This document shows positions 17,050-24,324 of a stretch of DNA of 64,000 nt, piece after piece. Within the stretch, counting starts at the first letter, position 1, and the number at the start of each line of letters is the position of its first letter. Both the position numbers and the translations under genes were made by a program. The DNA comes from Asticcacaulis excentricus CB 48. Lineage in GTDB: Bacteria > Pseudomonadota > Alphaproteobacteria > Caulobacterales > Caulobacteraceae. Under the pieces are notes generated by a model. It made no database searches. It was not told where the DNA came from and saw only the letters and a program-made list of their open reading frames with translations. The stretch is from contig NC_014816.1 in NCBI RefSeq assembly GCF_000175215.2, positions 1,361,001-1,425,000 of the forward strand, in the 5' to 3' direction.

Positions 17050-17670
17050 ATGACGACCGCGTTTAAACCGACTCCCTCCTTCTGGCGCAATCAGCTACGC
17101 CAATGGCACTGGATATCTTCGGCCCTTTGTCTGGTCGGCATGATCCTGTTTTCGGTCAGCGGCTTTACGCTCAACCACGCCAGTGTCATCGAGGCCAAGC
17201 CGCAGGTCACCAACTGGGAAAAGGAGATCAGTGCGCAGACGAAGGCGCTTTTGCCAAAGGCGCAGGACAAGACGCGTCTGCCGGACGATCTGGCTAAGGC
17301 GCTCAAGGCGGATACGGGGGTCGATGTCTCAAAAGTTCTGCCCGAAGTCTCTGATAGCGAACTCTATTTTGCCATGCCGGGACCGGGTTTTGACGAATGG
17401 ATGAGCGTCGAGCGTGACACAGGCTATGTGACCTACGAAAAAAGCCATCGTGGCTTTATTGCCGTGCTCAATGACCTGCATAAGGGGCGCAATGCCGGCC
17501 CGGCCTGGAGCCTGTTTATCGACATCATCGCCATTGCCTCGGTCATCTTCTGCGTTACCGGGCTGGGTCTTCTGTGGATCTACGCGCGGGGGCGGCGCAT
17601 CACCTGGCCGCTGGTCGGTCTGGGCACCATCGTGCCCTTCATCCTCTTTCTTCTGTTTATTCATGCGTGA
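17050..17670 (+). CDS. PepSY-associated transmembrane protein (probable heme-binding electron carrier)
   Basis: 206 residues. Three membrane helices are visible: about 20-40 (LCLVGMILFSVSGFTL), 156-176 (IIAIASVIFCVTGLGLLW) and 186-205 (GLGTIVPFILFLLFIH), with a periplasmic PepSY-like domain between the first two. His residues next to helices (QWHW, FTLNHAS, LHKGRN) could bind b-type heme, as in related ferric reductases. The likely job is to pass electrons across the inner membrane, from the flavoprotein encoded three genes downstream to periplasmic iron complexes. The DUF2271 gene begins 8 nt after its stop codon. Confidence 0.88.
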   Translation: MTTAFKPTPSFWRNQLRQWHWISSALCLVGMILFSVSGFTLNHASVIEAKPQVTNWEKEISAQTKALLPKAQDKTRLPDDLAKALKADTGVDVSKVLPEVSDSELYFAMPGPGFDEWMSVERDTGYVTYEKSHRGFIAVLNDLHKGRNAGPAWSLFIDIIAIASVIFCVTGLGLLWIYARGRRITWPLVGLGTIVPFILFLLFIHA

Positions 17671-17678
17671 GGTTTATC

Positions 17679-18185
17679 ATGTTCGCTAAAGCCGCCATCT
17701 GGACGACGGTCCTCAGCGCCGGTGCGGTCGGTGCCGCTCAGGCCGGGACCGTAACCGTCGATGTCGAAGTGCCGCGTCTCAGCGTCGCCGAGTACCACAA
17801 GCCCTATGTGGCGGCGTGGATCGAAGACGGCGCGGGCGCACACAAATCAAACCTGTTTGTCTGGTATCAGATCGGTAAGGGCGACAAGTGGTTGAAGGAC
17901 CTGCGTACCTGGTGGCGCAAGTCAGGCCGCGATCTCAGCGCCGAAGACGTCAGCGGTCTGTCGTCGGCTACCAAGGCACCCGGCCGTCAGACGGCGAAGA
18001 TCGACACCTCGGCTTTGAAGGGCCTGACGCCCGGCGACTATGTGCTGAATGTCGAAGCGGCGCGCGAAGGCGGCGGCCGCGAAGTGGTCAAGGCACCATT
18101 CAAGTGGGACGGCAAGAAGGCGGTAGCGGCTTCGACCAAGGGCACGACCGAGCTGGGTGCTGTGGCGTTCACCATCAAGCCGTGA
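17679..18185 (+). CDS. Periplasmic DUF2271 protein
   Basis: 168 residues from the ATG at 17679, preceded by GAGG; the in-frame codons upstream overlap the PepSY gene. A signal peptide ends in GAAQAG. The mature domain has the DUF2271 pattern: VTVDVEVPRLSVAEYHKPYVAAWIED, NLFVWYQIGKGDKWLKDLRTWWRKSG and TPGDYVLNVEAAREGGGREVV (quoted in pieces: AEYHKPYVAAWIED, DKWLKDLRTWWRKSG). Genes of this family are regularly found with PepSY and ApbE genes, so it probably works in the same extracytoplasmic redox system. I see no Ser/Thr-Gly-Ala-Thr flavinylation motif in it. Confidence 0.88.
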   Translation: MFAKAAIWTTVLSAGAVGAAQAGTVTVDVEVPRLSVAEYHKPYVAAWIEDGAGAHKSNLFVWYQIGKGDKWLKDLRTWWRKSGRDLSAEDVSGLSSATKAPGRQTAKIDTSALKGLTPGDYVLNVEAAREGGGREVVKAPFKWDGKKAVAASTKGTTELGAVAFTIKP

Positions 18186-18196
18186 TCTGTCCATAA

Positions 18197-18218
18197 CTCC
18201 CCCGGCACGCCGGGGGAG
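18197..18218 (+). promoter_or_regulatory. Intercistronic hairpin before apbE
   Basis: CTCCCCCGGC and GCCGGGGGAG pair perfectly around a 2-nt loop (or 9 bp with a 4-nt loop). The 3' arm GGGGGAG is the best ribosome-binding site for apbE, ending 12 nt before its ATG, so the stem could lower apbE translation relative to the two genes before it. Confidence 0.5.
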
Positions 18219-18230
18219 CCGGTATATCAA

Positions 18231-19229
18231 ATGATCCAAACAGACACTTTAGCAAACCGGCGCGTTCTGGTTCCGGCGCTGATCACGCCGCCGGAAGATC
18301 TATCGGCGTGCCTGCTGTGCGAAGTGTCCGGGAAGGCCTTTGCCACGACGTGGCGGGCGCGGCTGTTCAGTGACGGACCGGTCGATAGGCTGGGCTTGTC
18401 GGCGCGGATGCAGGCCATACTCGACCGTATCGACGCTGAAATGTCGCCCTATCGCGCGGATTCCGACCTGACGCGCTTCAATGAGGCCAGGGCAGGGGCG
18501 TTTGTGCCCCTGCCGCCTAGGCTGATGCAGGTCATCGCCCACGCACTCGACATAGCGCGTCTCACGGAGGGGGCCTTCGATCCGGGTCTGCTGGAAGCCG
18601 TTGAGTTGTGGGGTTTCGGCGCGAAGATCGTGCCCGAAGGTGTGCCGACCCTACAGGTGCGCGCCGCACTCAAGAAACGTCAGAACTGGCGCGCCCTCGA
18701 CTGGCAGCACGACGGACTGATCAAACCCGAAGGCCTCAAACTCGATCTGTGTGGCATCGCCAAGGGCTATGCAGTCGATGCGGTGACTCAGATGCTCAAG
18801 GCGACGCCGGGGGTGCGTTCGGCGCTGATCGAGATTGGTGGCGAATTGAAAGCGTTTGGCGTGCGCGCAGAGGGTCAGCCGTGGTGGGTCGAAATCGAAC
18901 GCGCTGATCCGGCGCACACTGAAACCCTTGTCGCCCTGTGCGATCTGGCCGTGGCCACGACGGGCGACAGCCAACGCTATTTCATCCATGACGGCGTGCG
19001 CCTGTCGCACACGATCGATGCTGCCACCGCCGCTCCGGTGCAGAGTGGTATTCGTCAGGTCAGCGTCTTTGATGCCCAATGCTGGCGCGCCGATGCACTT
19101 GCCACCGCCCTGATGGTTATGGGCGAAGATCGTGCCCTGTCTTTTGCGCAAACCCATGCTATCCCTTGTCTGATGGGGCTGAGCGACGGGCGTGAGGTTT
19201 TAAGCCCGGCTCTTGAGGACTGGCTATGA
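18231..19229 (+). CDS. apbE: FAD:protein FMN transferase (ApbE family)
   Basis: 332 residues. Family motifs are visible: GKAFATTWRARL at the N-terminus, YRADSDLTRFN, DLCGIAKGYAVDAV, ALIEIGGELKAFG, and LSHTIDAATAAPV in place of the usual HIxDPxTG, then DALATALMVMG. The enzyme uses FAD and Mg2+ to attach FMN to a Thr or Ser of a target protein. Unusually, there is no signal peptide or lipobox; the catalytic domain starts within about 25 residues, so it may act in the cytoplasm. Its stop overlaps the start of the next gene (ATGA). No target with the usual flavinylation motif is seen in this operon. Confidence 0.9.
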   Translation: MIQTDTLANRRVLVPALITPPEDLSACLLCEVSGKAFATTWRARLFSDGPVDRLGLSARMQAILDRIDAEMSPYRADSDLTRFNEARAGAFVPLPPRLMQVIAHALDIARLTEGAFDPGLLEAVELWGFGAKIVPEGVPTLQVRAALKKRQNWRALDWQHDGLIKPEGLKLDLCGIAKGYAVDAVTQMLKATPGVRSALIEIGGELKAFGVRAEGQPWWVEIERADPAHTETLVALCDLAVATTGDSQRYFIHDGVRLSHTIDAATAAPVQSGIRQVSVFDAQCWRADALATALMVMGEDRALSFAQTHAIPCLMGLSDGREVLSPALEDWL

Positions 19230-20539
19230 TCGACTTTGTAACGACCGATCCGCTGCGCGTGGGGCTGGCCGCGGGGGCCGGCGTGCTGTGGCTGCTGATG
19301 AGCGGCGTCATGCTGACACGCGGACGCGCCCGTGCGTCGGCTGTGGCCGTCGATGCCCTGATCCTCTCGGCCTCGCAGACCGGGCAGGCCGAGGAACTGG
19401 CGCGCCATACGCACAAGGCGTTGAACACGGGCGGTCTGACCACGCGCCTGATGTCGCTGGGCAAGGTAACGGTCGAAGACCTGCAACAGGCAAAGCTGGT
19501 ACTGGTGGTCGCCTCGACCACCGGCGTCGGTGATGCCCCGGACGACGGCGCGGCCTTTGAGCGCGCACTTATGTCTGCGCGTCCGGACCTGTCGGCCCAA
19601 AGCTTTGCCGTGCTGGCCTTGGGCGATCGCAGCTACGAAGACTTCTGCGCCTTTGGCCATCGCGTGCACAACTGGTTCACCGCCTGCGAGGCGACGGCCA
19701 AAAAGCCAATCACCGAGGTTAATGATCTCGATGCACAGGCTCTGAAACAATGGGAGTCCTACCTCAAGGAGTGGGGCGGGGCGGCGATGCAAGCGGATAA
19801 TCCGTTCGCCCCCACGTCCCTGATTGCGCGTGAACGGTTGAATCCCAAAAGCGAGGCGGCGGGGCTTTACGCCATTGAGTTCGCAATACCCGAAGGCGCG
19901 ACGTGGGTGGCCGGTGATCTGGCCGAAATCCGGACATCGTCCGGGCATCGTCGCGACTATTCCATTGCCTCCCTGCCCGAAGAGGGGCGGGTGCGCCTGT
20001 TTGTACGGGAAGTCATCAAGGCCGATGGTTCACGGGGTGAAGGTTCCGGCCTGCTGACGACGCTTGCTGTCGGCGAAAACGTGCCGCTGCGTCTGAAAAC
20101 GCATAAGGGGTTTCATGCCCCGACGGGCGACGGCCCGGTATTGCTGATCGCCGCCGGGTCGGGTCTGGCCGGCTTGCGGCCGCATCTGCTGGAACTGGCC
20201 GGGCGCGGGCGGGGCTGCTGGCTGATCTATGGTGAGCGTCATCCGCTGCACGACGGACGCCTGTCCGACGAGATGCGCGGATGGCAACAGGGCGGGCGTA
20301 TCCGCAAGCTGGACCTTGCTTTTTCGCGGCCTGACGATGGCGTGAAAACCTACGTGCAGGACGTAGTGGCACAGCAGGCCGCAGCCATCCGCGACTGGCT
20401 CGGGCAGGGCGGCAGCGTGTTGGTCTGCGGCGGGCTGGATATGGGGCGCGGCGTCGATGCGGCGCTGAAAGCGGCATTGGGACCGGACTGGCTGGAGGCC
20501 GCGCTCAGCCACGGGCGCTATCGCCGCGACCTGTATTGA
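19226..20539 (+). CDS. Membrane-anchored flavodoxin/ferredoxin-NADP reductase-type flavoprotein
   Basis: 437 residues. An N-terminal membrane helix (about 9-29, VGLAAGAGVLWLLMSGVML) is followed by a flavodoxin domain (about 48-185; SASQTGQAEELA, STTGVGDAPDDG, LGDRSYEDFCAFG) and an FNR-like module: RRDYSIASLP (FAD site), LLIAAGSGLAGLRP and SVLVCGGLDMGRGVDAAL (NADPH site), ending in GRYRRDLY. This is the layout of cytochrome P450 reductase and the sulfite reductase flavoprotein, FMN plus FAD plus NADPH. With the PepSY protein it would take electrons from NADPH to the membrane, most likely to reduce ferric iron or ferric siderophore. Confidence 0.9.
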   Translation: MIDFVTTDPLRVGLAAGAGVLWLLMSGVMLTRGRARASAVAVDALILSASQTGQAEELARHTHKALNTGGLTTRLMSLGKVTVEDLQQAKLVLVVASTTGVGDAPDDGAAFERALMSARPDLSAQSFAVLALGDRSYEDFCAFGHRVHNWFTACEATAKKPITEVNDLDAQALKQWESYLKEWGGAAMQADNPFAPTSLIARERLNPKSEAAGLYAIEFAIPEGATWVAGDLAEIRTSSGHRRDYSIASLPEEGRVRLFVREVIKADGSRGEGSGLLTTLAVGENVPLRLKTHKGFHAPTGDGPVLLIAAGSGLAGLRPHLLELAGRGRGCWLIYGERHPLHDGRLSDEMRGWQQGGRIRKLDLAFSRPDDGVKTYVQDVVAQQAAAIRDWLGQGGSVLVCGGLDMGRGVDAALKAALGPDWLEAALSHGRYRRDLY

Positions 20540-20547
20540 TCCAAAAA

Positions 20548-20574
20548 AAACCCGCCTCATGAAGAGGCGGGTTT
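20548..20574 (+). terminator. Terminator at the end of the iron operon
   Basis: AAACCCGCCTC and GAGGCGGGTTT form a perfect 11-bp stem with a 5-nt loop, 9 nt after the flavoprotein stop codon. The tail on the plus strand is short; the A8 on the left would also make it work for the minus strand. Confidence 0.85.
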
Positions 20575-20686
20575 AAGTGCACCGAGGATAATTGAGCGAC
20601 AAGACGTCTCTCAGAAAGCGCCGGAAGGGGAGGCTGTCCGGTCCCGAACGCTTGAGATTATTTAGCCTTGATGGTGTATTTTTGTC

Positions 20687-20705
20687 AATGCGAATTATTC
20701 GCATT
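20687..20705 (+). promoter_or_regulatory. Perfect palindromic Fur-type site
   Basis: AATGCGAATTATTCGCATT is a perfect 9-1-9 inverted repeat and fits the 7-1-7 Fur model. It lies about 100 bp before the small secreted protein gene at 20807. Confidence 0.7.
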
Positions 20706-20806
20706 ATTAGCTTTGTAGGTTTCCGTTCACGGAAATGCGAATAGGCGATGCGGCGATTTCGGTTACACTTGCAAGCGGTGATGACAACCGCGAGGGTGCA
20801 AACCGA

Positions 20807-21205
20807 ATGAAGTCAATGGCTGCCCTGCTGGGAGGTTTCTGTCTGGTGTTTGCAGCCGGACAAGTAGCGGCGCAGCCGTGCGAGCGGACGATAACCCTCG
20901 ATATCCGCAGCATCGATTATAAGACCAAACCCTATGATCCGATGCTCAAACCGTTGCTTGAGAAGGTGGACCCGGAGATCGGGCGTATCGAACTGACCTT
21001 TGCCTCGGCACGCGTACATCCCGAAATCGTCGATCTTCAGGCCGCCGGCCTCAAATATGTGCAGTCACGGATCACGCTTCAGGGCTACGACCCCGCTCTG
21101 ATTCAGCGTCAGGAGGTCATGCTGCCGCGTAGTTTTGCCGGCAAGGATGAGCTTTACCGCCTGATTGTCACCTATGGTCCCAAAGAACACGCGCCTGCCT
21201 GCTGA
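20807..21205 (+). CDS. Small secreted protein of unknown function, probably iron-regulated
   Basis: 132 residues from the ATG at 20807, preceded by GAGGG; the longer in-frame start runs through the promoter. A clear signal peptide ends in AGQVAAQ. The mature part is about 110 residues with two cysteines, one near each end (PCERT and HAPAC), which could form a disulfide. I recognise no domain. The perfect Fur-type palindrome upstream and its position directly behind the iron operon suggest a role in iron supply; this is inference. Confidence 0.75.
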   Translation: MKSMAALLGGFCLVFAAGQVAAQPCERTITLDIRSIDYKTKPYDPMLKPLLEKVDPEIGRIELTFASARVHPEIVDLQAAGLKYVQSRITLQGYDPALIQRQEVMLPRSFAGKDELYRLIVTYGPKEHAPAC

Positions 21206-21236
21206 ACCGTGACCGGTTCCGGGTCGTATTGGCCAC

Positions 21237-22757
21237 ATGGGTACACTCAGGCTTGTTCTTGCGGATCAGTTGTCGGCGCGTCTCGACATCCGGACTCGCG
21301 CCGATAAGGAAACCGATGTCTTTCTGATGGCTGAGGTGGCCGAAGAGGCCAGCTATGTCCGCCACCACGTCAAGAAGATCGCCTTCCTGTTTTCAGCGAT
21401 GCGCCATTATGCCGAGGCCTTGCAGCAGGCGGGATACCGCGTGCGCTATGTGCGGTTTGATGACCCGGAAAATACCCACAGCCTGAAGCGCGAGATCGAC
21501 CGGGCGCGCACGGAGTTGAAGCTGTCTGCGGTCCATGTGACTGAGCCCGGCGAGTGGCGGCTGAAGGAAGTCTTTGCCGCCATGGACGATGTGACCTTGC
21601 TCGAAGACAACCGTTTCCTCTGTTCGCCGCAGTGGTTTTCGCGCTGGGCCGAAGGCCGCAAGCAACTGCGTATGGAATACTTCTACCGCGAAATGCGCCG
21701 CGCGCACGACATACTGATGGACGATGGCAAACCGTGTGGTGGTGAATGGAACTACGACGCCGAAAACCGCTCGCCGCCGCGCGACGGGCTGGTCTTTCCG
21801 CGCCGGCTGAGCTTTCGCAAGGACTCCATTACGCGTGATGTGCTCTATCTGGTCGCCAAAGTCTTTCCGGACAATCCCGGTCAACTGGAGCCCTTTCATT
21901 TTGCAGTCACCCGTTCGCAGGCGCTGAAAGAACTCGATCATTTTGTGGCGCACATCCTGCCGCAGTTCGGCCCCTGGCAGGACGCCATGCTGGGGCGCGA
22001 ACCCTATATGTATCATTCACTGCTCTCGAGCTATATCAATGCCGGGCTGCTCTATCCGCTGGAGGTCTGTCTGGCGGCTGAGCGCGCCTATCGCGAAGAC
22101 GGCGCGCCGCTCAATGCCGTCGAAGGGTTTATCCGTCAGGTGCTGGGCTGGCGTGAATATGTGCGCGGTCTTTACTGGCACTTTATGCCGGACTATGTGG
22201 CGATGAACGCGCTGGACGCCCACGAGGACCTGCCGTGGTTCTACTGGTCCGGTGATACGCAGATGAACTGCGTGCGCACGGCGGTGGCGCATACGCTGGA
22301 ACACGCCTATTCACACCATATCCAGCGGCTGATGATTACCGGTAACTTCGCTCTGCTGGCGGGTGTTGATCCAAAACAGGTGCATGAATGGTATCTGGCC
22401 GTCTATGCCGATGCCTATGAGTGGGTGGAACTGCCCAATACGCTCGGTATGGCGCTGCACGCCGATGGTGGGATTATGGCCTCGAAGCCCTATGCCGCGT
22501 CAGGGGCCTATATCAACCGCATGAGCGATTATTGCAAAGACTGTCATTACAAGGTCGAAATGCCGGTGGGCGAAAAATCGTGTCCGTTCAATGCTCTGTA
22601 CTGGGATTTTATCGCGCGTCACGAAGAGCGTTTCCGCAAAAATCCGCGCCTGTCTTACGTCTATGCCAACTGGACGCGTATGGGCGACGACAAGCAAAAA
22701 GCCCTGCGCGCCCAGGCACAAGCGCACCTTCAGGCCATGCGCGAAGGACATCTGTGA
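21237..22757 (+). CDS. phrB: Iron-sulfur cluster photolyase (FeS-BCP/PhrB type, probably (6-4) photolyase)
   Basis: 506 residues, normal for this photolyase branch. The N-terminal antenna domain begins LRLVLADQLSARLD. The C-terminal FAD domain has GWREYVRGLYWHFMPDY, HTLEHAYSHHIQRLMITGNF, EWYLAVYADAYEWVELPN and the Cys cluster DYCKDCHYKVEMPVGEKSCP (three ligands; a fourth is NCVRTAVAH). These four cysteines hold a 4Fe-4S cluster in the bacterial (6-4) photolyase group. It repairs UV photoproducts using blue light. The stop codon overlaps the start of the DUF2256 gene (TGATG). Confidence 0.93.
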   Translation: MGTLRLVLADQLSARLDIRTRADKETDVFLMAEVAEEASYVRHHVKKIAFLFSAMRHYAEALQQAGYRVRYVRFDDPENTHSLKREIDRARTELKLSAVHVTEPGEWRLKEVFAAMDDVTLLEDNRFLCSPQWFSRWAEGRKQLRMEYFYREMRRAHDILMDDGKPCGGEWNYDAENRSPPRDGLVFPRRLSFRKDSITRDVLYLVAKVFPDNPGQLEPFHFAVTRSQALKELDHFVAHILPQFGPWQDAMLGREPYMYHSLLSSYINAGLLYPLEVCLAAERAYREDGAPLNAVEGFIRQVLGWREYVRGLYWHFMPDYVAMNALDAHEDLPWFYWSGDTQMNCVRTAVAHTLEHAYSHHIQRLMITGNFALLAGVDPKQVHEWYLAVYADAYEWVELPNTLGMALHADGGIMASKPYAASGAYINRMSDYCKDCHYKVEMPVGEKSCPFNALYWDFIARHEERFRKNPRLSYVYANWTRMGDDKQKALRAQAQAHLQAMREGHL

Positions 22758-22909
22758 TGCCACGCGGGGTAAAGAAATGCGACCTGCCGCAAAAGACCTG
22801 TCAGGGCTGTGGCCTGCCCTTCACCTGGCGTAAAAAGTGGGAAAAGGTGTGGGCCGAGGTGAGCTATTGCTCGGACCGTTGCCGCCAGGCTAAAAAGAGC
22901 GCCCGATAA
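22757..22909 (+). CDS. DUF2256 small zinc-ribbon-like protein
   Basis: 50 residues starting in the overlapping TGATG of the photolyase gene. It is Lys/Arg-rich with four cysteines in two pairs, CQGCG and CSDRC, and the family core PFTWRKKWEKVWAEVSYCSD. The cysteine pairs suggest a zinc knuckle. DUF2256 genes are commonly next to photolyase/cryptochrome genes; the function is not known. The gene is easily missed because a longer reading frame overlaps it. Confidence 0.88.
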   Translation: MPRGVKKCDLPQKTCQGCGLPFTWRKKWEKVWAEVSYCSDRCRQAKKSAR

Positions 22910-22923
22910 CCGGAACCGCTCTC

Positions 22924-24105
22924 ATGACCCTGCCGCCGCTCAATCCGGTCTATGCCGGGCTTGGCACGACCATCTTCACCACCATGTCGGCAATGGCGGC
23001 TGAGACCGGCGCCCTCAATCTGGGGCAGGGCTTTCCCGAAACGGACGGCTTCCCGGAGGTGCGTGAGGCCGCAGCAAAGGCGCTGATCGACCGCTCAAAT
23101 CAGTATGCCCCGATGAAAGGGCAGGCTGCGTTACTGGAGGCCGTGGCAGAGTTTTATGGCCGCACGCAGGGCCTCAGCCTTGATCCGGCAAGAAATGTGC
23201 TGATCACCTCCGGGGCGACCGAAGCGCTGGCGGCGGCGGTGTTTTCGCTGATTTCACCGGGCGATGAGGTGATTGTTTTTGAGCCCCATTACGACGCCTA
23301 TGCGCCCCTGATCGAGCGCGCCGGGGGCGTGGTGGTGCGTGTGCGTCTCAGCCCACCCGACTGGCGCTTTACCGAGGCGCAACTGACCGAAGCCTTTTCG
23401 CGGCGCACCCGCATGGTGATGGTCACCACGCCCAACAATCCGACCACCCGCCTGATACCCACCGAGGATTGGGCGCTGCTGGCACGGTTCTGCATCGAGC
23501 ATCAGGCCTATGTGGTGTCAGACGAGGTGTGGGAGCAGGTCGTGTTCGATGGCGCGACCCATAAGGGCGTGCTGAACGTCCCTGGACTGGAGACTTTAGG
23601 GGTCAAGATCGGCTCGGCAGGCAAGCTGTTTGCCCTGACCGGCTGGAAGGTGGGCTTTGTTTGTGCCCATGAGCGTCTAGTCAGCCAAATGGCGAAGGCG
23701 CATCAGTTTCTGACCTTCTCCACGCCCCCTATGTTGCAGTCGGCGGTGGCCTTTGGTCTGGGTTTACCCAAAAGCCGATTTGTCGAAGAGGTCGCCGCCC
23801 TTCAGCGGTCCCGCGAACGCTGGCGCGCGGGCCTTGAGGCTGAAGGCTTTCGAACCCTGCCGTCCGAAGGTACCTACTTTCTCAATATTGACCTTCCGGG
23901 CTCAGGTATTGCGCTGGAGGGGGAGAGTTTTGCCCGTCGTGCTCTCAAAGAAGCAGGTGTCGCCGTCATCCCGCTCGATGCGTTCTGCGCGCCGGGAGGT
24001 GACAGTCTGCCGGTTGTCCGGCTCTGCTTTGCCAAAAGCGATGCGACGCTGGATCGCGGGATTGAGCGGCTCACCGTTGCCCGCCGTCTTTGTGGGATAG
24101 TCTAA
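22924..24105 (+). CDS. PLP-dependent class I/II aminotransferase (methionine/kynurenine aminotransferase type)
   Basis: 393 residues with the fold-type I pattern: LNLGQGFPETDGFPEVREAA, NQYAPMKGQAALLEAVA, ITSGATEALAAAVFSL, VMVTTPNNPTTRLI, VSDEVWEQVVFDG and GSAGKLFALTGWKVGF with the PLP Lys in the SAGK segment. This resembles the YbdL/kynurenine aminotransferase subgroup, which uses methionine, glutamine or aromatic amino acids. It lies 14 nt after the DUF2256 gene and may be co-transcribed, without an obvious shared pathway. Confidence 0.9.
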   Translation: MTLPPLNPVYAGLGTTIFTTMSAMAAETGALNLGQGFPETDGFPEVREAAAKALIDRSNQYAPMKGQAALLEAVAEFYGRTQGLSLDPARNVLITSGATEALAAAVFSLISPGDEVIVFEPHYDAYAPLIERAGGVVVRVRLSPPDWRFTEAQLTEAFSRRTRMVMVTTPNNPTTRLIPTEDWALLARFCIEHQAYVVSDEVWEQVVFDGATHKGVLNVPGLETLGVKIGSAGKLFALTGWKVGFVCAHERLVSQMAKAHQFLTFSTPPMLQSAVAFGLGLPKSRFVEEVAALQRSRERWRAGLEAEGFRTLPSEGTYFLNIDLPGSGIALEGESFARRALKEAGVAVIPLDAFCAPGGDSLPVVRLCFAKSDATLDRGIERLTVARRLCGIV

Positions 24106-24324
24106 GACGGATTATTTGCAGTGCAGCAAAATGGCCACAGTTTCAGTTGCGATCAAACGGTTGAAGTGGCTCAGTTTTGTTTCCTGACAAAGCGTTTCTT
24201 AAATCGCATTTATGTTTAGCGGACTTATTGCGGAGCACAAAAAACTGTGTGACGTTTTTATGATCTATACACAGTGAGTGGTCGGTATTGTGCACCACCG
24301 GCGCTCCGCAAAAGGGGATCATAC

